Assembly: GCA_964643885.1 (NCBI GenBank)
Contig: CAZXUI010000013.1
Coordinates: 9,749 to 73,748 of the forward strand
Direction of reading: 5' to 3'
Source: CAADGL01 sp964643885
GTDB taxonomy: Bacteria; Planctomycetota; Phycisphaerae; UBA1845; Fen-1342
DNA: 64,000 nt
The translations under genes and the position numbers were made by a program. The notes under the pieces are model-generated. The model was given only the letters and a program-made list of their open reading frames with translations. It was not told the DNA's origin and ran no database searches. The stretch's first letter is position 1, and every line of letters starts with the position of its first letter. Positions 53,434-60,813 of the stretch are shown piece by piece.

Positions 53434-53653
53434 GGCGGCGGATTGGAAGTCGAGCAGGGGTGGTGGGCCTGAAGTCGAGCCGGGCCGGGCCAGGCCAAGC
53501 CAAGTCGAGCCGAGCTGGGGTGGCAGGGGGCCGCGCGGTCGAATCAGCCTGAACGCGTGAGCGGGGGGGGCACGCGTTCACAGAGGTTCGATGCGCGGCG
53601 CGCCGGCGCTGTGATCGGCGGGTGGCATGGGGAAGCGCGGCTTGGCCGTGCTT

Positions 53654-53680
53654 CGCTGGTGCGAGATATCCAACTCGCAC
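53654..53680 (+). repeat. Hairpin with the CGCTGGTGCGAGA motif (third copy)
   Basis: CGCTGGTGCGAGA at 53654-53666; its GTGCGAG is paired by CTCGCAC at 53674-53680. The other copies are at 21894 and 22930. Confidence 0.55.
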
Positions 53681-53685
53681 GCGGC

Positions 53686-53734
53686 GTGACAGGTGGCAGG
53701 TGACAGGTGACAGGTGGCAGGTGACCGGTGAAAC
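53686..53734 (+). repeat. Heptamer tandem repeat (left)
   Basis: Seven consecutive heptamers of the type GTGACAG or GTGGCAG, the last two degenerate. The reverse complement type occurs at 54365-54420. Confidence 0.9.
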
Positions 53735-53853
53735 GCACGCTCCGGTCCGCTATTCCGAGCGGAGGTGACCGGCCTACTCAGAGAATGGGGGACTGGTCTC
53801 GTACGTGTTTCGCGTCCGACGCGGATTGGGGCGAGGCGCAGGCGTGGGGCGAC

Positions 53854-54063
53854 GAGGTCGACGAAGCTATCGAGCCGCTGCTGGCAGGTAGCGGCCAGGC
53901 TGGCGAGGATTTCCCAGGTCCGCACGCCGCGCGGCGTCTTGTTGCCGCAGGAGAGCTTGCGGGCGATGACGGCCGGCCGCAGGGCTCGCTCGGCCCGGTT
54001 GTTGGTCGCCTCCACCTCGGGGTGGTAGAGGAACGTCAGCAGGTGCCGGCGTCGCTTGCGCAG
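53854..54063 (-). pseudogene. IS66-family transposase C-terminal remnant
   Basis: The minus strand encodes HLLTFLYHPEVEATNNRAERALRPAVIARKLSCGN and TCQQRLDSFVDLV, matching the C-terminal end of IS66 transposases (the TNNxAERALRP motif contains the last catalytic Glu). The rest of the gene, the inverted ends and the accessory genes are absent. The remnant abuts a plus-strand gene tail, so it probably marks an old insertion or rearrangement. Confidence 0.75.
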
Positions 54064-54226
54064 CAGCGCGCTGCTCGACGAGCGCGTGGGCGGCGAGTGG
54101 CGGCCGGCGCCGTCGACCCCGATCGCCTGGAGCGGGGTGCACTTTCTGTTCACGGATCACATCGGCCTGACGCGCGACCCGGCCTTCGCCGATAACGTGC
54201 TGCACCTGCTGCTCGAGTCGCCGTGA
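54062..54226 (+). pseudogene. C-terminal remnant of an unidentified protein gene
   Basis: An open frame reads RVGGEWRPAP, then AWSGVHFLFTDHIGLTRDPAFADNV and HLLLESP before TGA at 54224-54226. It has the look of a true protein end (FTDHIGL, ADNVLHLLL) but no start. It lies directly against the IS66 remnant. The family was not recognised; it is reported as a broken gene. Confidence 0.4.
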
Positions 54227-54295
54227 CTCGGTACGCGAGCTACGGCGCCACGACGGGCGTGCTCGCGCGCGGGTGCCATTCGCCCCTCAGGCAGC

Positions 54296-54346
54296 GCGGG
54301 CGTCTCGCCCGCATGCTCCGGGTGGTACGGGCGTCTCGCCCGTACG
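54296..54346 (+). repeat. Two palindromes of the GGGCG-TCT-CGCCC family
   Basis: Arms GCGGGCG/CGCCCGC around TCT (54296-54312) and arms GTACGGGCG/CGCCCGTAC around TCT (54325-54345). The intervening CTCCGGGTGGTACGGGCGTC matches the copy in the flgF-flgG spacer. Confidence 0.75.
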
Positions 54347-54364
54347 TTCGCTGCGACCCGTCCC

Positions 54365-54420
54365 CTGTGACCCGCTCCCTGTCACCTGTCACCTGCCACG
54401 TGTCACCTGTCACCCGCCAC
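54365..54420 (+). repeat. Heptamer tandem repeat (right, inverted)
   Basis: Eight heptamers of the type CTGTCAC or CTGCCAC, the exact complement of the left array (GTGACAG/GTGGCAG). About 630 bases separate the two. Confidence 0.9.
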
Positions 54421-54427
54421 CCGCCCT

Positions 54428-56185
54428 CTACGAGCACATCATCTCGTACTGCCCCAGCAGCAGTACCAGGTCGCCGAAACCGATGGTCCCGCTGGCATCC
54501 AGATCCGCTGCCGCGTCATACTGCGGCTCGCCGAGCGACGAGCCATACGCCGCCAGCAGCGCCACCAGATCGTCGAAGTCCACGTCCCAGTCGCCGTCGA
54601 CGTCGCCGATGCACTCGCACTCGTCGGGGATGCCGTTGCCGTTCACATCGGCCGACGTGCCGCCCGCGATATCGCCCTCGTCGGGCGCGTCGTTGCCGTT
54701 GCAGTCATACGGCCCGATCCGCACGCAATAGACGTCCTGCTCGCCGTTGAAGGTCGCGGCATACGCGACGAACGCGCCCACATTGTCCGACTCGATGTCG
54801 TAGTAGTCCCCCAGCTTGTTCTGGTTCGGCCAGCCCAGGTAGCTGTCGAACGCCGGGCTGACCGACACCGGCTCCGTCCAGCTCGCCCCTCCGTCGTACG
54901 AGGCGCTGTAGCGCAGCTCGCTGATGCGGACGTCGCCGCTGGCCAACGTGTCGTTCCAGAGCAGATCGAGCCGGCCGTTCGGGGCGATGCCCAGCGTCCC
55001 GAACCACTGCCACTCCAGCACGCCGTCCGGCTCGTCCGTCACCTGCACCGCCGCGCTCCACGTCTCGCCGCCGTCGCTGCTGACGACCAAGTTCACGTCC
55101 AGCGGGTCCGGTCCGGGCGGATCGACCGAGCAGAGCATGTAGAGCCAGCCGTCGCGCGGGCCGCCGGAATGATCCGAAACAATCCACACCTGCCCCAGCA
55201 GGCCGAACGGGTTCGGGCTCCCGCTGCGGGCGATGATCTGGCTGCCACCCAGGTCGACGATCCGCACCAGGTCCCATGTGGGCGTCATGAACGCGTCCTG
55301 CGCGTCGCTGGAGCGTACCACCGAAAACTCGTACCGCGCCCGTGCGTGATTGCCCGCCACGAACACGCGCCCCTGCGGATCGATCGTGATCGTCCCCCAG
55401 TCCGGCCGGTCCGGCACGAAAACCGGCGTGATGAAGCTCGCGCCAGCGTCGACGCTGCGGGTGAACACGTCGCTTTCGCCGCAGCAGCCGGCGTAATCCC
55501 AGGCGGCGTAAAGATGCCCATGCCCCGGCCCGCCCGTGCGATCGACCGCGATCCACGGCTTGTCACCGCCGAAGGCCGGCATCGGCCCGGCCCAGCTCGC
55601 CCCGCCGTCGTCGCTGACGAATAGCTCGCAACTGTAGACGCCGTCGCTGAGCTGAAGGCTGTAGTAATAGATGCGGCCGGCCGCATTCGCCCGCAGCACC
55701 GGATCGCTGCGGAAGACGCCCGCATCGAGCGGGCCGACGGAAGTCCACGAGCGGCCGCCGTCTCGGCTATATGCCACACCGGCCTGGCGGAAGTTGGAGT
55801 CGATGGTATCGAACTGCCGCCAGCCGATGGCGATGCGGTTGCGATTCCGCGGATCGACAGCGATCGACGGCTCGTTGGCCGCGTCGCCCAGGATGTTCAT
55901 CCCGTTCGCGTCCAGATTGACCTGCACGCTCACGAAGCTGCTGCGCTCGAAACGCCCCGCCGGCCCGCGCGGCAGAGACTCGCCGGAGAGCGGCGGGTCG
56001 CCCGGCCGCTCGTGAGGCGAGTGCCGCTCCGTCGCCGGCCGGTCCTGCAACACCGCCGCGCGCGCCGCCGCACCCGCCCCTTGACCCGGCCACGCTGCGA
56101 GCAGCCCCAATCCGACTCGAAGGATCGCGCGCACCGTGTGCCGCGTCGACCGCCGACCGTCCGCTCCGTGCACCGCTCGAGCCAT
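54428..56185 (-). CDS. Sialidase-like (BNR/beta-propeller) secreted protein with dockerin
   Basis: A 585-residue exported protein. A signal peptide (about 20-40) precedes a sialidase-like beta-propeller with Asp-box/BNR motifs (SRDGGRSWTSVG, SDDGGASWAGPMP, SSDGGETWSAAVQ, SYDGGASWTEPVS). The C-terminus shows NGNDAPDEGDIAGGTSADVNG and two dockerin-like segments (CIGDVDGDWDVDFDDLVALL, DLDASGTIGFGDLVLLL). Whether it has sialidase activity is uncertain, since the catalytic Arg triad was not traced. GGGAGGG lies four bases before the ATG at 56185; the GTG at 56203 lacks one. Confidence 0.82.
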   Translation of the reverse strand: MARAVHGADGRRSTRHTVRAILRVGLGLLAAWPGQGAGAAARAAVLQDRPATERHSPHERPGDPPLSGESLPRGPAGRFERSSFVSVQVNLDANGMNILGDAANEPSIAVDPRNRNRIAIGWRQFDTIDSNFRQAGVAYSRDGGRSWTSVGPLDAGVFRSDPVLRANAAGRIYYYSLQLSDGVYSCELFVSDDGGASWAGPMPAFGGDKPWIAVDRTGGPGHGHLYAAWDYAGCCGESDVFTRSVDAGASFITPVFVPDRPDWGTITIDPQGRVFVAGNHARARYEFSVVRSSDAQDAFMTPTWDLVRIVDLGGSQIIARSGSPNPFGLLGQVWIVSDHSGGPRDGWLYMLCSVDPPGPDPLDVNLVVSSDGGETWSAAVQVTDEPDGVLEWQWFGTLGIAPNGRLDLLWNDTLASGDVRISELRYSASYDGGASWTEPVSVSPAFDSYLGWPNQNKLGDYYDIESDNVGAFVAYAATFNGEQDVYCVRIGPYDCNGNDAPDEGDIAGGTSADVNGNGIPDECECIGDVDGDWDVDFDDLVALLAAYGSSLGEPQYDAAADLDASGTIGFGDLVLLLGQYEMMCS

Positions 56186-56320
56186 CGGACCCTCCCCAAT
56201 CACCCGCCTGACCCGGGGCTCGCTCGGCGATCCCGCCGACAGGCAAGCTCCGCCCGGCTCACCGTGTTCATCCTACCAGAGCGGTCAATTGCAGAGAGCG
56301 GCTTTCGCGGCGGATCGGCC

Positions 56321-56359
56321 GCAAAAGAAAATCGGCCCGGGCCCGAAGGCCCAGGCCGA
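56321..56359 (-). terminator. Intrinsic terminator of the sigma factor gene
   Basis: On the minus strand TCGGCC, GGGCC, a TTCG-type loop, GGCCC and GGCCGA fold into one stem (56332-56359) with one mismatch. It is followed by TTTTCTTTT (56331-56323). This lies about 85 bases after the sigma gene stop. Confidence 0.85.
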
Positions 56360-56441
56360 CTTTCTGGAGAGGAGAGGGTTACTCGTCAGCGAGAGTGCGT
56401 TCCGCCCGCCCCGGCCGGCCGAAGATCGGCCGGTCCGGCGT

Positions 56442-57443
56442 TCAGGCCGCGAAGACGCGGTCCTCCAGCACCGAGCGCAGCTTCGTCAGCGCCTTGTTCT
56501 GGATCTGCCGCACGCGCTCCTTCGTCACGCCGAACAGCGCCGCCACCTGCCGCAGCGTCTTGGGCGGCTGCGAGGTCTTGCTCGCGCCGCTGCCCACGCC
56601 GAAGCGGGCCGAGAGCACGCGCTTCTCCGCGTCCGTCAGCTCGGCCAGGTTGGCCGCCAGGATGCGGTTGAGCTGCTCGACGAAATCGTCCTCGACGCTC
56701 TCACGCCGCCGCTCGAGCTCGTCGCTCTTCTGAAGGTCCGGATCGTACTCCGTCGGGAAGTGCGTCCGGTGCCGCACCGTCAGCGCGACCGAACGCGAAA
56801 TACTCGACAGAATCGCGCGGCACGCATAGGTGCTGAACTTGAACCCGCGCGTGCAGTCGAACTTGCTCACGCTCCGCAGCAGCGCAAGCTGCCCCTCGCT
56901 GATCAGCTCGCTGAAATCCAGCCCCGTGATCCGCGAGCGCTCGATCATCGTCGGCACCAGGCCCAGATTCGCCTGAACGATCACGTCCCGGGCCGCACAC
57001 GCCCGGGCATCCCACTCGAGCAGCTCGCGCGCCGCCCGAAGCGAAAGCCGCCGGCCGCCGGCCGACCGCAGAATCTTCATCATCCGGAAGCGCGCGTAGT
57101 TGAACGTGCGGAAGTACCGCACCTCCTGCTCACGCGTCAGCCCCCGTGGCAGTGAACGCTTGCGCCGCGCCGTCCGCTCGTCCGAACCGTGCAGATACCC
57201 CGCCGCCGCGGCCGGATTCGCCAGCGGCTCCACGTGCGTCAGCTCCCGCTCGGCCGAGGCGGTCCGGAACGATGGCTCGAAGACGCACTCCAGCGGCTCC
57301 ACCAGCAGGTTCTCAAGCCGCGTGACCTCATTCTCGGTCAAACGCCGCAGGGAGCTGGCGACCGGCACCTTCGCCTTCGGAAGCAGCTTCTTGAGCGTCG
57401 CCTGCTGCTGTGCGTCCTTGTTCTTGTTCACCTGAGCCTTCAT
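56442..57443 (-). CDS. Sigma-70 family RNA polymerase sigma factor
   Basis: A 333-residue sigma factor of the RpoD/RpoS-related group. Region 2 reads ARDVIVQANLGLVPTMIERSRITGLDFSELISEGQLALLRSVSKFDCTRGFKFSTYACRAILSSISRSV; region 4 contains the helix-turn-helix TLRQVAALFGVTKERVRQIQNKALTKLRSVL. Region 3 is partly recognisable between them. The N-terminal 90 residues are variable. The start is ATG 57443, though GTG 57452 is possible. A 578-base spacer precedes it and an intrinsic terminator follows. Its regulon is unknown. Confidence 0.92.
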   Translation of the reverse strand: MKAQVNKNKDAQQQATLKKLLPKAKVPVASSLRRLTENEVTRLENLLVEPLECVFEPSFRTASAERELTHVEPLANPAAAAGYLHGSDERTARRKRSLPRGLTREQEVRYFRTFNYARFRMMKILRSAGGRRLSLRAARELLEWDARACAARDVIVQANLGLVPTMIERSRITGLDFSELISEGQLALLRSVSKFDCTRGFKFSTYACRAILSSISRSVALTVRHRTHFPTEYDPDLQKSDELERRRESVEDDFVEQLNRILAANLAELTDAEKRVLSARFGVGSGASKTSQPPKTLRQVAALFGVTKERVRQIQNKALTKLRSVLEDRVFAA

Positions 57444-58021
57444 GGCTACCACCCTTCTCGGCCCCGATTCTCGTCCTGCCTTCGAACCACGTCCTGTGCC
57501 GCACAGGCGAACTCACCACCCCTCGGCGATCGGATTCGAAAAGTCCCACGGGAACGCGTCGTACAGGCCGCCGAATCGAAATGGGGACCAATCTGGTTCC
57601 AATTTGGCTCGGCAACGAGTCCCCGAGGGGCAACCTCGGGCCTGCTCCTCCAGTGCTTACGTCCTGAACCCCCGAGGGTTCGTGGTGGCCGCTTTCCTCG
57701 GCGGCCACATGCGGTGGGACCGCGCCGATCCCTTCGCTGGACACCGGGCACGAAGGTCCGTTGCCCGGCCGCTAGGATCACGGGAGCGGACACACCGCTC
57801 CTTCATGTTAGATACCCGAACCAGTCCGAAAGATTCAGACCGACTCGGTAGAAAATGCCGCCAGGGGGTGGGGGACCTCGCGCGATTCCATGTGGCCCGA
57901 TAAAAAACAGCTCCGGAAGTGATTCACAGACCGGAATCGATTACGAGCAGTACGAAACCGTAACCGATCCCGAACCCCGCTAGGCGCCCCCGCTCGGCAT
58001 CTGTCGGCATGCTGATCGGGA
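57444..58021. other. Long spacer upstream of the sigma factor gene
   Basis: A 578-base region with no supported gene on either strand. Several GC hairpins are visible (CCCCGAGGGG types near 57620-57690, and TCGGGAT/ATCCCGA at 58016-58031 across the stop of the neighbouring gene). It may include a long structured leader for the sigma mRNA; no promoter was fixed. Confidence 0.45.
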
Positions 58022-59476
58022 TCAATCCCGACGCTCACCCGCCGACGACCCGAAGCGAGACGCCGCCAGCGACCGCTCCATTCGCTCCAGTCGCCGCTCC
58101 AGCTCCGCCGTTCGCTCCGACAGATTCCTCACCTCGTTTCGCAGCTCCGCGTTCTCCGCCGCCAGGCACGCGATCATCCGCGACTGAGCCTCGATCTGGC
58201 CCTGCTGCTCCTGAATCGCCGCGATCGCGACCGTGCTCAGCCTTGAATAATCCAGCGTGAGCAAGCCGTCTCCCTCGCTCACCAGCGACGGAAACAGCGG
58301 CCGCACCTGCTGGGCGATCAAACCGAGCTGCCGCTCGCCAGCCGCACGTCCATCCGCGCCCTTGTAGCGATACGTCACCGGCCGCAGCGCCAGCGCGCGA
58401 TCCAGCACGGGGCCGAGCTCGGCGATCTCCGTCTTGCGGCGTTCATCGCTGACCGACGTCCAGTTGCCGGTCGTGCTGAGGCGGGCGAAGTTGGCCGGGC
58501 CGTCGATCTTGTTCGTCACCTCGAAGAAGCCGTCGTCCGTGACGCGCATGCCCGTCTCGAAGACGGTTTGAATGTCATTTGTGATGCGGATCGGCCACGT
58601 GAAGTGGCTGATCGGCGGGTGCCGCACGTCGATCGGATGCTGAGGATCGACGCGGATTCCGAGCCGGGCGTGGCCGGGATCGATGCGCAGGCCCGCTCCG
58701 CCGACGGCCTTGATCACCGACTCCAGGCCGGTGCTGCCGCGGAGCGAGATCGCGGCCGGGCCGGACGTGGACGTGTTTCGCTGGATCCGCAGCGCTGTCT
58801 CCACGTCCGAGACGATTCGCACTGCCCCGCTGCCGAATACGCTGAAGCGATCGCCCGTGACCTCGTTTCCGCGCACGCACTTGATGAAGCTCGCCACGCC
58901 GTCGTGGTCCTCCGGCACCGTGATCATCAGCAGATCGGCGAGATTCGGGCCCGGATGATGCACGCGCAGCACCATTTGGTCACTGCCGAGCGCACCGACG
59001 CGGACCCGCACGCCCGATTCTGCCACCAGGTCGCCGAAAGAGACGTGATCGCCCGCATCGACGCGCATGCCGCGCGTCGAGAGCGAGTACGGCGCGCCCG
59101 TGATCTGCTGCCGCGGCGACAGCGTCACGAATCCGCCGCCCGTCTGAAGCGTGCGAACCGCAACCTCGACCCAGCGGCCGTCCTCGATCGCCAGCGGGTT
59201 GAAAGCGTTCCCGCCGAAATCCAGCGGAACCGCAAACAACCCGTCCCGAATGTCGACCCCGAACAGATCCACGCTCTGGCCGACCTGAAGGCCGCCGGCT
59301 GGCGCGTCGAACAGCGTGAATCGCAGATCCGCCAGGCCGTCCACCGGCTGGCCGGCCTGCACCAGACGGCCCTGATAGGTAAACGAGGTCAGGTTCTCCT
59401 GGCCGGCCGCGGGTCCCGAAAGCAGCAGACCGCCCGCCAGCGCCGCCAGAGTGAACAGCGAGTGTGTGAATCGCAT
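58022..59476 (-). CDS. Exported protein with C-terminal peptidase S74 chaperone domain
   Basis: A 484-residue protein. A signal peptide (1-25, ending PAAG) is followed by a beta-rich domain (about 30-140: TSFTYQGRLVQAGQPVDGLADLRFTLFDAPAGG, DIRDGLFAVPLDFG). A long beta section then leads to an S74 intramolecular chaperone domain (about 370-460: SDERRKTEIAELGPVLDRALALRPVTYRYK, RQLGLIAQQVRPLFP, DYSRLSTVAIAAIQEQQ) and a coiled coil at the end. In phage tail spikes and MYRF this domain trimerises and then cuts itself off. The Ser and Lys of SDERRK are retained. The start has GAGG upstream. Confidence 0.87.
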   Translation of the reverse strand: MRFTHSLFTLAALAGGLLLSGPAAGQENLTSFTYQGRLVQAGQPVDGLADLRFTLFDAPAGGLQVGQSVDLFGVDIRDGLFAVPLDFGGNAFNPLAIEDGRWVEVAVRTLQTGGGFVTLSPRQQITGAPYSLSTRGMRVDAGDHVSFGDLVAESGVRVRVGALGSDQMVLRVHHPGPNLADLLMITVPEDHDGVASFIKCVRGNEVTGDRFSVFGSGAVRIVSDVETALRIQRNTSTSGPAAISLRGSTGLESVIKAVGGAGLRIDPGHARLGIRVDPQHPIDVRHPPISHFTWPIRITNDIQTVFETGMRVTDDGFFEVTNKIDGPANFARLSTTGNWTSVSDERRKTEIAELGPVLDRALALRPVTYRYKGADGRAAGERQLGLIAQQVRPLFPSLVSEGDGLLTLDYSRLSTVAIAAIQEQQGQIEAQSRMIACLAAENAELRNEVRNLSERTAELERRLERMERSLAASRFGSSAGERRD

Positions 59477-59685
59477 CGTCTTGTGCCTCCCGTCAGGAAA
59501 CCGGGGTTTCGGGGCCCGTGCCGCAGCGCCCCCGGTCAAGGCGACAACCGCCCGCGGCGTTCACGCGGCCGGCCGCCCGACCGCACTGATCCCGGGAATC
59601 GTGCGCGTCGCGCGGCAGCCCCGCTCTGAGCCGTGCCGCGCGGATCGCCCGGAGCGCGAAAATGCGCATCCATCCGCCCCGTCGC

Positions 59686-59714
59686 TTGACGACGCTCGCT
59701 TCATGGGTAATAAT
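59686..59714 (+). promoter_or_regulatory. Sigma-70 type promoter
   Basis: TTGACG (59686-59691), 17-base spacer, AATAAT (59709-59714): each differs from consensus at one base. It would start transcription at about 59721, before a small ORF and 430 bases before the 127-residue gene. Confidence 0.6.
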
Positions 59715-59736
59715 GGCTTTGCGTCGGAGATTATGT

Positions 59737-59931
59737 ATGCGCCGCGAAATCTATCCATCTCTGCTGGTCGCGACGGCCACGCCGGCCGGATGCACCCATG
59801 CGCGCGAAAGCAGGGCCTTCGGGCCCCTGCGCCTCGGGCTGCTTTCCGCTCGGCCGCAGTACGGCTGCGACGATCGCCTCGCGGGCGCGACGCTACGGAG
59901 CTCGCCGGCGCGCGACTTCCGCGCCGACTGA
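59737..59931 (+). CDS. Small ORF behind a strong promoter
   Basis: A 64-residue frame (MRREIYPSLLVATATPAGC onward) with GGAG seven bases before its ATG and the promoter just upstream. It is Arg-rich, contains no recognised motif, and part of it is encoded by a GC hairpin. It could be a leader peptide, a small protein or chance. Confidence 0.25.
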   Translation: MRREIYPSLLVATATPAGCTHARESRAFGPLRLGLLSARPQYGCDDRLAGATLRSSPARDFRAD

Positions 59932-60147
59932 TCGCCGCTCCCGGCGCGTCTTCCAGCCAGACTGCGGGTCGAACTCTTCATCACGGCGGGTGTGCCTGCG
60001 CGCTTTGTGTTCGCGCACGCATGCCGCGCTACCGGGTTTGTGTTCCCGTGCGGGCCGCGCCCGCACCGGAGCGGGTCGGCTGCGCAGCGCGGGTCGAGCT
60101 TTCGGCCGCCGCGCAGCCAGTGCGATGAGTATGGGTGTCGAGTCTAC

Positions 60148-60531
60148 ATGAGCCGGAGCAACGTCAATCTGAACGAGCAGATCGATCTCTCCCGCGCCCT
60201 GGCGCCCGAGGAGATCGAACCGGGCAGCTACGTGTCCATTCTGAAGGTGGTGATCGAGCACCTGCCATGCTGCGAGAACCTCGACTGGCGCGAGCTGGAG
60301 CTCAAACGCCTGGCGTGGCTGCCCTGGGGCAACTGGGAGCCGATGTACGTCGTCGAGGTCTGCCTGCCCTATGTGCTGGTCAAGTGCAGCGACGGCACGC
60401 ACACGACCATCGACACGCGCCGTTTCCGCCTGGCGCGCGTCACGCGCCGCTTCGGCCGCGAGGTCTTCCGCCGCGCCAGGCGCGACGCGAAGGCCGCCCG
60501 CCGCAAGTCGGACGGCGGCGCGGAAGTGTGA
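60148..60531 (+). CDS. Hypothetical basic protein
   Basis: A 127-residue protein beginning MSRSNVNLNEQIDLSRALAPEEIEPGSYVSIL. The middle reads ENLDWRELELKRLAWLPWGNWEPMYVVEVCLPYVLVKCSDGTHTTIDTRRFRLARV, and the end is strongly basic (RRARRDAKAARRKSDGG). The central part looks like a small beta-barrel that might bind nucleic acid. No family was recognised. The open frame extends upstream; this ATG is chosen because the composition changes here. Confidence 0.62.
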   Translation: MSRSNVNLNEQIDLSRALAPEEIEPGSYVSILKVVIEHLPCCENLDWRELELKRLAWLPWGNWEPMYVVEVCLPYVLVKCSDGTHTTIDTRRFRLARVTRRFGREVFRRARRDAKAARRKSDGGAEV

Positions 60532-60615
60532 ATGTCCGGCGGGTGAATCGAACCGGCGGCGGCGCTGCGCGGGCGAACGCCGCACAGCGCCGCCCGCCCG
60601 GTTCCGTTTCAGGAG

Positions 60616-60689
60616 CGCGTCCGGAGGGACTCGAACCCCCAGCCTTCAGGTCCGAAGCCTGACGCTCTGTCCAATTGAGCTACGGACGC
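60616..60689 (-). tRNA. tRNA-Arg (anticodon TCG)
   Basis: Complete cloverleaf on the minus strand: acceptor GCGTCCG/CGGACGC, D arm GCTC/GAGC, anticodon stem TCAGG/CCTGA with loop CTTCGGA (anticodon TCG), T arm GGGGG/CCCTC with TTCGAGT, discriminator G. CCA is not encoded. It would read CGA codons. Confidence 0.95.
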
Positions 60690-60698
60690 CTCAGGGCG

Positions 60699-60726
60699 AT
60701 TATCCCGCCCGCGGCGCCGCTGTCCA
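60699..60726 (-). promoter_or_regulatory. Sigma-70 promoter of tRNA-Arg
   Basis: On the minus strand TGGACA (60726-60721), 16-base spacer, GATAAT (60704-60699); each hexamer has one mismatch. Transcription would begin a few bases before the tRNA 5' end. Confidence 0.7.
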
Positions 60727-60776
60727 GCGGGACGTCGGCGCGCGCTCACACGCCTGTGGCCGGCGCACGATGCGGT

Positions 60777-60782
60777 TATACT
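60777..60782 (+). promoter_or_regulatory. Probable -10 of the DUF2721 gene
   Basis: TATACT about 30 bases upstream of the TTG start; the -35 is weak. Confidence 0.4.
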
Positions 60783-60813
60783 CGCCGCTACGGATATCCC
60801 CGGAGACGCCCGC

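Larger units (their letters stand above)
53434..54427. other. Decayed region with repeats and gene remnants
   Basis: A 994-base stretch without an intact gene. It holds a heptamer array (53686-53734), an IS66 remnant (53854-54063), a plus-strand gene tail (54062-54226), two palindromes of the GGGCG/CGCCC family (54296-54346), and an inverted heptamer array (54365-54420). Confidence 0.7.
59477..60147. other. Spacer with a good sigma-70 promoter and a small ORF
   Basis: A 671-base region between divergent genes. The plus strand holds a well-spaced promoter (59686-59714) and a small ORF. The rest has no supported gene; a GC hairpin with TTCG loop lies near 59812-59833. Confidence 0.5.

Noticed and set aside
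57835..58038. Small minus-strand ORF upstream of the sigma gene
   Set aside because: It overlaps the end of the S74 gene, has no ribosome site and its translation has no recognisable feature.
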